Positions 34,601-43,634 of a stretch of DNA of 64,000 nucleotides are shown here, piece after piece. The position numbers were made by a program, and so were the translations under genes. Each line of letters opens with the position of its first letter. Within the stretch, counting starts at the first letter, position 1. This stretch comes from Ceratodon purpureus (lineage: Eukaryota; Streptophyta; Bryopsida; Pseudoditrichales; Ditrichaceae), in the NCBI GenBank assembly GCA_014871385.1, contig CM026426.1:29749452-29813451 (forward strand). The letters are read 5' to 3'. The notes beneath the pieces are model-generated. The model did not search any database and was not told where the DNA came from. It saw nothing but the letters and a program-made list of their open reading frames with translations.

Positions 34601-37600
34601 TTGATAGCAAGTTTGCACCTATTGTCGAGATGGGTTCGACTTCATCAACAAGTCTCCAGATTAGAATTTCCAGTCTTGAGAGCATCTGGTGCCACCAACA
34701 TGGATCTGTGGTTGGATGGAAATTTGTACCCAACAGATCGACTCACTAGGAAGCCACCGCAGTTTGGGACGTTGAAGAGTTGTTTGGAATTCCTTTGTCA
34801 GGGGGAATCTAGCCTGTTAGGATATACAAAACGCCTCGTTAGCACCAACGATGCAATAGTAAGGTTGGAACAAGAGCTAGAAAAGGCAAGGACTGATTGT
34901 ATCCATGAAAAGGTTGGCTTGCAAAATTCCGTTGCCAGTCTGAAGTCCGAACTTGATGCTGCAAATAGCAGATGGGCAATGCGTTCAGTTGACCTTCTTG
35001 CCAGTAGTACAGAGGAGATTAATATGTTGAAGAGCGAATCTGAATCTTTGAGGTCTCGATGTGTAGCACTGGAAGATCAGTTGGAGCATAACGGTTACAA
35101 TTACAGGAACAACTTACTACAGCTCCGACAGCGAGGACAAGAAGCGGCTGAGCAACATGCAGAAGAAATATTGTTGGCAATGTTGCAAGCAACCCATGGT
35201 TTGCAACAAGTACGTGAAGCGCATCAACAGCAACTTGCGGATGGGCAACATGAACTGACAGAAGCGAGGAGGGCTTTGTCGAAGTTGGGGAAGAAAATTG
35301 AACGAATGATTAGTACTCCACTAGGAGCACAATTGAGAGCATCCAAGGGTTTATCTGAATTAGCCAAGTCTGATGGAGCTGCAAGAGCTTGTATAGCCAA
35401 AATTAGAAGCTTGTTGCAACCTAGGGTAGTTCAATCTATACATGATGGAAACAAGACATCAAAAGGTAGGAAGCGGTTGTATGGCGATAGGGACATACAA
35501 GAGGGGACAGGCCATGCTCTTGCTCAAATAATGTCACAAGGAGGGATAGTGGCATTGGTGTCAAATCCGCGAAATAGTTTTGCTGCAACCATGATGACCA
35601 ACTACTACCTTGAGAGAATTGGGAAGGAGCTGGGAACAGAAGCGGTTCTGGCAGCATGTGATATGACTGGAGTCTCTCAAAAAGGATACGGTGAGATCTA
35701 TAAGACAGTTAAAGGGAGAGTGCAGCTTTTTGACAAAATCTTAAAGGCAACATTTTTGCCAAATCCTCACAAGGTATGTGGTAACACTTGTTGGGAACAC
35801 TGATTTTGAAGCAGAATACTAGTTAACCTTGATACTAGTCTCACAGTTGAGTACACTGTTGGGAACTAGAATTTGGGAGAAAAAATCATCTGCTTTGCAA
35901 TTTTTTGGTTCTAATCAAATGACATGCATGTATGCGATTATTGTGTAACTTTTTAAATTGAACTCTGGGCAATGCATTGAACAGGTCAATTTGTTGCGAA
36001 CAGAATTAAATTCAAAGTTGAAAGATCTTGTTGGTGACTATTACTCGATAGATAATACACTGGAGCTGGTAACACAAGTTCCAACGACCAAAGGAAAGAA
36101 GAAGAAATCAGAGATTGAAAGAGTTGTCTTGACATCAAAAAATTCTTTGTTTGTTGACATCAAAGTTGTGCAACGGAGTATGGTGAAGGTGTACGGTTTT
36201 ACCACCGCAGGTAACTACTTCGTTCGAAAGCAACTGTAGACAAGTATGGAGAGCTAGCTATGTGTTCCCAACGGGTTTCTTATTGATTAGCAATTCTACG
36301 CTTTGTCATGATTGCATCGTGCTCAAATGTGGTAGCTGTTGGTATGTGCAGAAGTTGAAAACACGCCTTTGGTCTTTGTGTTGAAGATGGACAAAGCTGC
36401 GATTATGCATGGAAGGAAGTATGAAAGGGTTATTTTGACAATTATGAATCGTGCCTTAGACACCAGCATTGAAAAAAGCGACAATAGGTATTTTTTGGTT
36501 CAGTCAGAAACTGAAATATTACTTGTTGCTTGCTTTGAGGTTGCCAAAGAATCACATGAGGTCCTCAAATGGGTGTTTGAACTTACTGTGTTCCCAGCAT
36601 TGATCAAAGCTCAATAAGGGACCAGCTGCTTTCTGTTGAGGGGGTTGGCAACTTCAAAGTCTAGTGGCATTTATCTGCAGATATGAAGACAATCAAATGC
36701 TTGTATGGATTGAAGCATGGTGCCAACGCGAAACATTCTTGCATCTATTGTAACCAAGAGAGGACAAAACCTGTGGTGGAAACAGCGGCAGGTGCCACCT
36801 CTGAGGCTAGGAGAAGAAGAGATTCGTGGCATGGAGGTCTATTTGCAAGTAATATCAGATCCAACCCGTCTCCTATTGTAGAAGAATCGCGATGGAAACC
36901 TTTACTGCCTATTCCACTTGAAAGAGTCCATATTTGTACAATGCATGCTTTGACAAGAATGATTGAGAAAATTCTTCACATGCACTTCATGTTCATTTGG
37001 AACATGGAGAATGAAGTCCGTCAACATGTTGCTATAGAGAATATGGAAAAGACACTGTCTCCAGCTGGGCTTCATGGTGGGAACGTGCGCATAATGAAGG
37101 ATGCAACACTTAGCGGTGCTTCCAACAGTGTCCCTATCAAACCTTCCCTCAGTGGCGTGACTGCAGCTAGAAAGTTTTGCGCTCAGAAAACAACACCCTA
37201 GATCAGGGTAGGCAATATCTAGATAGGGTGGAAATGTGGGAAGCGTTGGAACAAGTGTTTCCATATCTCGTAGGCCTTACCTTGAATCAGGAGCAGATCA
37301 GCACTTTTAGGCCTAAAATTGAGAAATGGGGGCGCCTTTACTTGAAGTGTTTTGGGGAAGACCACGTCACTCATTATATGGTATGATTCTGGATTTGAAC
37401 CACCATTACTATTTGATCTTAATTGTTGCAACAGTTCTAGTCATTACCACCGTGTTGTTTAGGATGTACTAATAATTCATGAAAGTGGCTTTTTTTTGTA
37501 GCCTAACCTTGTGAGGCACGGTCCTTGGTATGTGGAAACATACGGGAGCCTTGCTGTTTGGAACAATCAAGGTATGGAAAAATCGCATCATGCAGCTAAG

Positions 37601-37979
37601 GCTGCTAATCAACACCACACTCAACACGACGGCACTAAGGACAGGACAAGTGCTATTGTTCAGCAATATCAACATTGGTACCGGAATATACAGCACGGTT
37701 TGCAAAGAAGGAACGAATGCAAAGAATCAACAACGTTAGGTCAGTGGAAAATGACGAGTTCATAGCAGCAGCATTGCAGAAAAAGAGGATGGCATATAAC
37801 GCATAAGATGCGGTGGAGGGAGCAAGAAGGTGGAGGGAAGATAGAACACGGGTTGGCAGAGCTTGGGTTAGGGTGGATGTGACAGAAGATTCCGTCGATA
37901 ACAATGTTGTTGGCAACGTGGAGTCCTCCGTAGATCAACAAAGCCACATAGAAAATAGCGATGATGATACTTAGTCTAA
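34601..37979 (+). pseudogene. Spliced gene of an uncharacterised, transposase-like family
   Basis: Exons: to 35,773; 35,985-36,210; 36,352 to 37,380 (with frame changes near 36,605 and 37,170); 37,502 to about 37,979. GT-AG introns are in matching phases. The first exon has a long coiled coil (about residues 90-230). Later blocks are VLKMDKA...MHGRKYERV, WHLSADMKTIKCLYGL with CIYC, PLLPIPLERVHICTMHAL, and YGSLAVWNNQGMEKSHHAAK. From memory these match, in order, uncharacterised proteins of cnidarians and amphioxus; Asp, Asp and Glu in these blocks could form a DDE triad (inference). TAG 36,662 and TAA 37,804 interrupt it at likely Gln positions. The N-terminus is uncertain; an alternative start is near 34,541. 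Confidence 0.6.
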
Positions 37980-38104
37980 AGTTTACCTCAAGGTTGCAAA
38001 CTTCTTACCATTGAAGTGAAGGGCTCTTGAGGTTTCCAACGCATATTCTGCTAATGTACTAATTCATGTACTAATTTCCCCATCAAGCAAATGCCAATGT
38101 CAAA

Positions 38105-38109
38105 TATGA
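38105..38109 (+). repeat. Target-site duplication, left (TATGA)
   Basis: TATGA immediately precedes the 5' LTR and recurs at 50,264-50,268 directly after the 3' LTR, as expected for gypsy integration. Confidence 0.95.
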
Positions 38110-38474
38110 TGTGGGATCCGAGAAACTCAGAATAAACCGGAAGAGCCCCAGCCGGCGTAAGTATTCCATTTATTTTTCATTTTTTTGGTTAATTAGGTAA
38201 AAACTGGCCAGACACTAGCAGCATTAGCAGTTAACGCAAATCGGATACTCCAGAAACGTTAAAACAGTTAACGTAGGAAGTGTTCCCGGAACCTGGGTTC
38301 CGGAAACTCGGAAGATAAGATACGGAACGAGTGGACGATCCGAGTACTGACCGTTACTGTAACCGCGTCAAGGATCCGAAGCGACGCGGAAGTCATCATG
38401 ACTCGGATAGGCGTTTACCCCGGTACGTTGGCGGCTGCAATTACGGGCCGCCACAGCGTTTATTATGCCTGGGG

Positions 38475-38481
38475 TATATAA
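38475..38481 (+). promoter_or_regulatory. LTR promoter TATA box
   Basis: TATATAA sits 159 bp before the LTR ORF start; transcription would begin near 38,505, so the ORF would be the first reading frame of the genomic RNA. The same box is in the 3' LTR at 48,109. Confidence 0.6.
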
Positions 38482-38633
38482 GCGAGGGTGTTAGGGTTTG
38501 GAGTTCCTTTTTGCGAACTGGGAGTAGAGAGTGAAAGAGCGGTGAGGTGTCTTTGACTTTTCCGATTCACCGGCAGTTGGATTGCCGGGTTTCTTGCTGT
38601 CGGATCGTAGAGGGAGAGAAGTGAGGAGTAGAG

Positions 38634-40829
38634 ATGGCACGCGTGCAGTGTTGCGTCCTTAGCCCCGGAACTCCAGTGAAGGAATCGGATATGGAGGAAC
38701 TGATCACCGACCTCACTCGGATGAGGTGTGAGGGATTGTTGGCACGGCCGTGGTTACTGAAGAGTGAGGTGATGGTGAGGGAGGTCCTGGAAGGTCCGGA
38801 CAACCGGTGGGATAATACGATCCGAGGCAAGCCCACGCTGTGGAATGCGGAACAGTGGGCGGAAGCTTACGGTTTCGAGCAGAAGGGACTCCTTTGGGCG
38901 ACCCGGACGGATCAGTACGTGCAGGATAGGTTCCACGGGAAGATCCATAGGAACAATGGATACGAGATAGACGCCTGCAAGGATAGGAGGCAGAGGCAGG
39001 TCTTAGCTTTCCTCGTTCCGATCCTGTATCCGCAGAAACCGGCACAAGTTACCATTACGGTCGGGAATACCATCCTCGGAGCGTATACAGGAGAACGTCC
39101 GGTGAATTGGGCTGCACTCATGGCGGAAGTGGTGCAGAAGATGGTTCCGACGATCGGAAAGAAGCCGACCCCACTCTCCCCTTACCTCTTTCACCTTTAC
39201 CATGCGTATGACTTGCTGACCGATAAGGAGGACGAGACGTATACGCACGCGAAGAACTGCCTCAACTTCTCGGAGATTCCGCCCAGAATGGAACCCGATC
39301 CGCGAGGTGAGCCCTCTGATACAACGGACTCGGAAGATGAGGACGATACGAGGGAAGTTCCGAACCCTGGCGCTGCTAGGGCTCAGTCCAGGTCGAGATC
39401 GGAGCAGGCTCCGTCACGACACGCGGAGCCGTCTACGGTCCGGGGAGATCCGGAACGGAGAGAGGTCAGTTCCGATCGGGGATTTCCGGTGGACCTGTTT
39501 CGGGGGATTCGGGAGGAGACTCACCGGGCTCAAGCTTCTTATGATCGGATCGAAACCCTGTTCCGGAGGGTCTGTACAGCTCTGGGAGGGTGCTTACCGG
39601 AAGAGGTGATCCGAGAAGTGGAGTTGTTGAAGGATGCCCCAACTCTCCGGAGTGAGAAGAAGCGGCTGGAGCTTCAGTTGCAGGAGCTGACGAAGGAGCT
39701 GGCGGCAAAGAGTGACGAGATCCGTAAGTTCCACGCCGAGCAGGAGGGGACTTTAGGGGAGCTTCGGAAGTTGGTGGGAAGTTCGGGAGCGGTAATCAAC
39801 AAGGCCCGGCTGTTTGATGAGAACGTAGTGCAGCCGGCCGATTTCGAGGACAAGCAGAAGATCATCAAGATCCTCTCCAAATGCGAGCACTCGATGAACA
39901 TGATCCTGAAGAAGGTCCGGCAGCTGCTCAATCCGAGCACCGGAAGTCCCAGTCTCGTAGTCGCTGGCCGGGGTCTTCCGCTCCCCGGATCGCCCTCTCG
40001 TGCCGTGGTAGGAGAATCTCGCGGAGTTGGGTTCCGAACCCCGATAGGGAGTAACCTCCAAGCAGCAGAACAGATGACGGTCGAAGAGGCCGCCATGACA
40101 AATCGGACGATTGCGGAAGCGATCCGGGAAGTCCAAGCACAGGCGGCGTCACCCGGAACCACTACGGTCCAGCAGAGCTGCGCGATCCCCAGAGGACAGG
40201 TGGAGGTGACCGGAACGACAGTCACCGAGAGGCGGATCGAGGAGAGGACGGTTTCGGAACAGGTGACTCGGACCGTGCCACCGGATGTTCTTCCACGAAT
40301 CGGAGAGGAAGTGATCATTGCGAATTACCGAGGGGAGGTAGCGGGACCGGAATGGGGACGACCTATTTCACCACCCGGACGGACCCGAGTAACTCAGGAG
40401 GGGGGATTGACCCCTTCACCCACAGCCAAGACCGGAACGGTGACGCCTACTCCCACCGGAACGCCAGCAGCGGGTTCCCCTCCGAACACTGTCGGTGAGT
40501 TCCGGAGGTTGCGGAAAAGGAAGGAGCCGATTACGATTTCCGAGTCCGACTCAGAGACGCATGGGAGCTCTCCGGTCAGGACCACGGGAACTGAAACTCA
40601 GACTCCGACGTCCGGAACCCCTCCCGCACATATGATCCCGAAATCGCCCAATTCTCCCAAGCCCCGGATCGTTACCCGGTTGTCCTTAGAGGCTCAGGAG
40701 AGAGAGTCAAAGGCGGAACGGAGTGCTAGGCGCAAGGCGGCACGAGCAGCAGAGGCGGGCGGATCAGAGCCACGGGTGACCAGGTCGAAGGATCGCGAGC
40801 AGGAGAGCCACAAGAAGACAAAGAAGTGA
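38634..40829 (+). CDS. LTR-borne ORF, family A, intact
   Basis: 731 codons from ATG (38,634) to TGA-TAG. Residues 1-230 form a helical domain with TIRGKPTLW, FLVPILYPQKP and ERPVNWAALM. Then come an acidic Ser/Asp linker (220-290), a coiled coil (about 310-420), Pro/Ser/Thr-rich segments and a basic C-terminus (about 690-731, SARRKAARAAE and KKTKK) that could bind nucleic acid or direct nuclear import. A broken homologue lies in family B at 13,781-15,655. The PVNWA motif recurs in C1-C3. The helical block faintly recalls the so-called putative plant transposon protein domain, but I cannot confirm this. No enzymatic motif; function unknown. Confidence 0.8.
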   Translation: MARVQCCVLSPGTPVKESDMEELITDLTRMRCEGLLARPWLLKSEVMVREVLEGPDNRWDNTIRGKPTLWNAEQWAEAYGFEQKGLLWATRTDQYVQDRFHGKIHRNNGYEIDACKDRRQRQVLAFLVPILYPQKPAQVTITVGNTILGAYTGERPVNWAALMAEVVQKMVPTIGKKPTPLSPYLFHLYHAYDLLTDKEDETYTHAKNCLNFSEIPPRMEPDPRGEPSDTTDSEDEDDTREVPNPGAARAQSRSRSEQAPSRHAEPSTVRGDPERREVSSDRGFPVDLFRGIREETHRAQASYDRIETLFRRVCTALGGCLPEEVIREVELLKDAPTLRSEKKRLELQLQELTKELAAKSDEIRKFHAEQEGTLGELRKLVGSSGAVINKARLFDENVVQPADFEDKQKIIKILSKCEHSMNMILKKVRQLLNPSTGSPSLVVAGRGLPLPGSPSRAVVGESRGVGFRTPIGSNLQAAEQMTVEEAAMTNRTIAEAIREVQAQAASPGTTTVQQSCAIPRGQVEVTGTTVTERRIEERTVSEQVTRTVPPDVLPRIGEEVIIANYRGEVAGPEWGRPISPPGRTRVTQEGGLTPSPTAKTGTVTPTPTGTPAAGSPPNTVGEFRRLRKRKEPITISESDSETHGSSPVRTTGTETQTPTSGTPPAHMIPKSPNSPKPRIVTRLSLEAQERESKAERSARRKAARAAEAGGSEPRVTRSKDREQESHKKTKK

Positions 40830-41772
40830 TAGATTCCTCTCTCTGCCACTTGTCGTAACTTTCCGGATTTATAGGAGTAGATTCCGGATCGGGAGATCCG
40901 TTCTAGTCGTAAAGTAGAATTCTAGGTAGATAGTTAGGGATTAGGGTTTTGATTGAACTGCCGGCGCCGCCGCTTTGTAAAAGCCCCTGCTTACTTAAAC
41001 CGGGCAGGCGATGCGGTCCGGGTCTTCGTTTTGCATGTTTTCCCCCTATATTCCTTATCAGTAAAGTATTTGTGTTTTGTAAGTACTGTGCGTGATTTCC
41101 CGCTAAGTGTGAATGATCCGGGAAGGATATGGGAGTTCCGCTGTAGCTCGGATAGGAAGGTGATGGGAGTTGCGACGAGACCCGAACCGGAAAGGAAATG
41201 GGATTGAGCGGAAAGATTTAGCGGATTGTCGTAGGAGTGAAGCCTCACTGTTCCGTCCCCAAATCAACCTCATACGGAATAGCCGTCGCTAGGGTCGAAG
41301 CGGATCAAGAACTACTTGGTCGGGCTCCCTGAACTTCTGAAGAGGTTCCGTGCACAGTGAGAGGGGGAGTCGGAACGTGGTACGGGTCGCCTAGGGATAA
41401 TCGGATCCTGGTTCTCCCAGATCCGGATTGGTTTGTCGTTGTAGTCCCACGGATCGGAGAGGATCGTTTGTGTGACCTGCTGGCCAGAGTACTCTAGGAC
41501 AGTTGTGAGACGGTAACTGATCCGAGACGTTGGGGTTTGTGGACGAAACACCTAATGAGAGAAGAATAGAGAAGGAGATAGTTCGGGAGTTACGGTCCGA
41601 ATACACTATCCGAGCAGTGGCAAGGCTCGGAACGATTAGAAGTAACTACTTGGTGAAACACTATTGAATCCCTGGACGATACTCGGAACCTAGTGACAGT
41701 ACGGAAGTTTACGCTCAATTAGAGCACTATCCGGATGATAGTTGCGTTTCCGTGTTCCGACACGTAAAAATC

Positions 41773-41790
41773 TGGCGCCGCTGCCGGGGA
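41773..41790 (+). other. Primer-binding site, tRNA-Asp type
   Basis: TGGCGCCGCTGCCGGGGA begins 10 nt after the LTR. It is complementary to the 3' end expected of a tRNA-Asp and resembles primer-binding sites of plant Athila/Tat-type gypsy elements. Confidence 0.8.
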
Positions 41791-41960
41791 TTCGATAAGC
41801 TGTGAACCAGGTGGATACTCGGAAGATAAGTGAGCGCAGATTTGAAGAAAAGTGGAGTCAGACCGTGAAGGCTTCATTTAGGTGGATATGCGGTAGGCGG
41901 AAGTCTTACGTACAGATCTTGCCTTCCGAGGAATCGGAAGAAGAATTCCCAATCTCTTCC

Positions 41961-43631
41961 ATGGTTGGGGCGCAACCGGAAGAGTTAGGGGGAAGAAGAT
42001 CCACTCGGTTGCTACAGAAGAGGGGAAGAGTTTTGGTACACGATCTAACGGGAACGAATCTACTTCCCCGGATCCAGACTGCTGTAGAACGAGAAGGAGA
42101 CGTAATCGTGGTATCGTTGGCCGGAACCTCCACAGCCGGAGCAGGTACAGCTCCAGATCCGGAAGAAGAAGAAGTTGTAGCTGACGAAGTCGAAGCCGAC
42201 GCAGGAGGAGAAGAGGAGACCGAGGAAGAGGAAGAAGACGAGGAAGACAATCCAATGGCACCCTCTACCCGACTGAAGTACAACAGATTCAAAGGGGACG
42301 GAAGTCAAGACGTGGACGAATGGCTCTGTGAGTTCGAATCCATCGCTCTGGCCAATCAGGAAGATCCGGATGCGAAGAGGAGGATATTCCAGGGTCTTCT
42401 GAAGGGAGAAGCTCTCCAGTGGTACCAAGACGTTCCGGAACGTACACGTAACGACTGGACCAGTTTCGTGACCTTGTTCCGACGTACGTTCCGTGAGGCC
42501 GGAGGAGAAGCTCGCGCACTCGGAAAGCTGAGTCGGATGACGATGAGATCTTCCGAATCAGTACGGAAGTACAGTCAGAGGGTAAAGGCGCTCATACAGA
42601 AACTCACTACGGCCATAGCTCCGAGTGTACAAGTGGAATGGTTTGTCGCCGGATTCCCAGAGGAGATGGGGTTTCAGATACGACAAACCCGTCCCGCCAC
42701 ACTTCAGGAAGCCGTGGAAGCAGCTCAGAACTATGAGAACTCGGCCCAGTCTCTACGGAAGTCCCTGAAGCATACCGAGAAGCGGGGTAAGAAGATCCGG
42801 AAGGAGAGAGAGCGCCGTCGGAGGCACGAGTCCTCCTCGGAAGATTCCGACTCTACCAGTAAGAGCGATTCTACTTCATCCAGTTCCGATCAGTCGGAAG
42901 AGGACTCCAGGGGAGCCTCGAAACGCCGAGGCGGTTCCAGTAGAGACTCCCGGCCTAGACGGAACCGAGAGTTGATCAAGGTGAAGGTGGAGGATGACGA
43001 TTCTCGGAAGGTCATGAAGGAGATGAAGGAGATCCGAGAATCGATTGCCGAACTCAACGTTCACCTTTCGGAGAATCGGAAACCTCGTAAGATGATTCCA
43101 ACCAGCAGAGCTAATGTGTGGTGTGCTAACTGCGGAAAGCAAGGACATTATCCTCCGGAGTGTACTGAACCCCGCCAGAAACGAATTCACTACGTCCATC
43201 CGGAAGAAGAGGTATACTTTGCCTATCCGGAAGAGGAGGAGTTTCAGATGGAGGAGTACCAACCTGTGTATCAGGTTCAGACCACTTACGGGCGAGGGAA
43301 AGCTCCGATCCAGATAGCTCGTCCTCCCGCCGGATACCGCATTCCACAGAACGTTCCGGGTAGGCCGATGTACCAGAAGCCGACCCACGGGTACTGCTTT
43401 AACTGTGGGAGCCCGGATCATTACGCGCCTAATTGTCCGTTTGAGCGACAGGGGCAGGGAGCACCGCGGATCCTTCCGTGCCAAAATTGCGGAGAGTACG
43501 GACATACGGCTCCTCAGTGTGCCAAACCGGCACAACCCCGCCCGACTTTCAAACAGGTGGAGGTCCCTCCGAGAGAGATGACTGGGCTAAACTACGGTCA
43601 CTCGGGTGGGATAGAGAATCCGGACAAATGA
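41961..43631 (+). CDS. gag: Gag polyprotein, family A
   Basis: First in-frame ATG at 41,961 (the frame is open from 41,802). A long Glu-rich segment (42,164-42,250) is followed by a retrotransposon Gag capsid-like domain (KYNRFKGDGSQDVDEWL to FVAGFPEEM), a basic/Ser-rich linker and three CCHC zinc knuckles: CANCGKQGHYPPEC (about 43,123), CFNCGSPDHYAPNC (43,399) and CQNCGEYGHTAPQC (43,481). Three knuckles are more than the usual one or two. The ORF ends at TGA 43,629 and Pol follows in the same frame. Gag forms the particle and packages the RNA. Confidence 0.92.
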   Translation: MVGAQPEELGGRRSTRLLQKRGRVLVHDLTGTNLLPRIQTAVEREGDVIVVSLAGTSTAGAGTAPDPEEEEVVADEVEADAGGEEETEEEEEDEEDNPMAPSTRLKYNRFKGDGSQDVDEWLCEFESIALANQEDPDAKRRIFQGLLKGEALQWYQDVPERTRNDWTSFVTLFRRTFREAGGEARALGKLSRMTMRSSESVRKYSQRVKALIQKLTTAIAPSVQVEWFVAGFPEEMGFQIRQTRPATLQEAVEAAQNYENSAQSLRKSLKHTEKRGKKIRKERERRRRHESSSEDSDSTSKSDSTSSSSDQSEEDSRGASKRRGGSSRDSRPRRNRELIKVKVEDDDSRKVMKEMKEIRESIAELNVHLSENRKPRKMIPTSRANVWCANCGKQGHYPPECTEPRQKRIHYVHPEEEVYFAYPEEEEFQMEEYQPVYQVQTTYGRGKAPIQIARPPAGYRIPQNVPGRPMYQKPTHGYCFNCGSPDHYAPNCPFERQGQGAPRILPCQNCGEYGHTAPQCAKPAQPRPTFKQVEVPPREMTGLNYGHSGGIENPDK

Positions 43632-43634
43632 CGG
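43629..43634 (+). promoter_or_regulatory. Gag-Pol stop in readthrough context (TGA CGG)
   Basis: The only stop between the Gag and Pol frames, which are otherwise continuous, is TGA followed by CGG. UGA CGG is a known leaky stop context in several plant RNA viruses. Short complementary segments downstream (TTCGCG near 43,635 and CGCGGAA near 43,658) could form a stem. Confidence 0.55.

Larger units (their letters stand above)
38110..41762 (+). repeat. 5' LTR of family A (3,653 bp)
   Basis: Unusually long LTR carrying a TATA box, a 731-codon ORF and a CCGGA-rich non-coding tail. It is full length; the 3' LTR lacks 38,898-40,253. Confidence 0.95.

Noticed and set aside
39674..40318. Minus-strand ORFs opposite the LTR ORF and Pol
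   Set aside because: Shadows of the strongly biased plus-strand coding sequence; no domain or start context.
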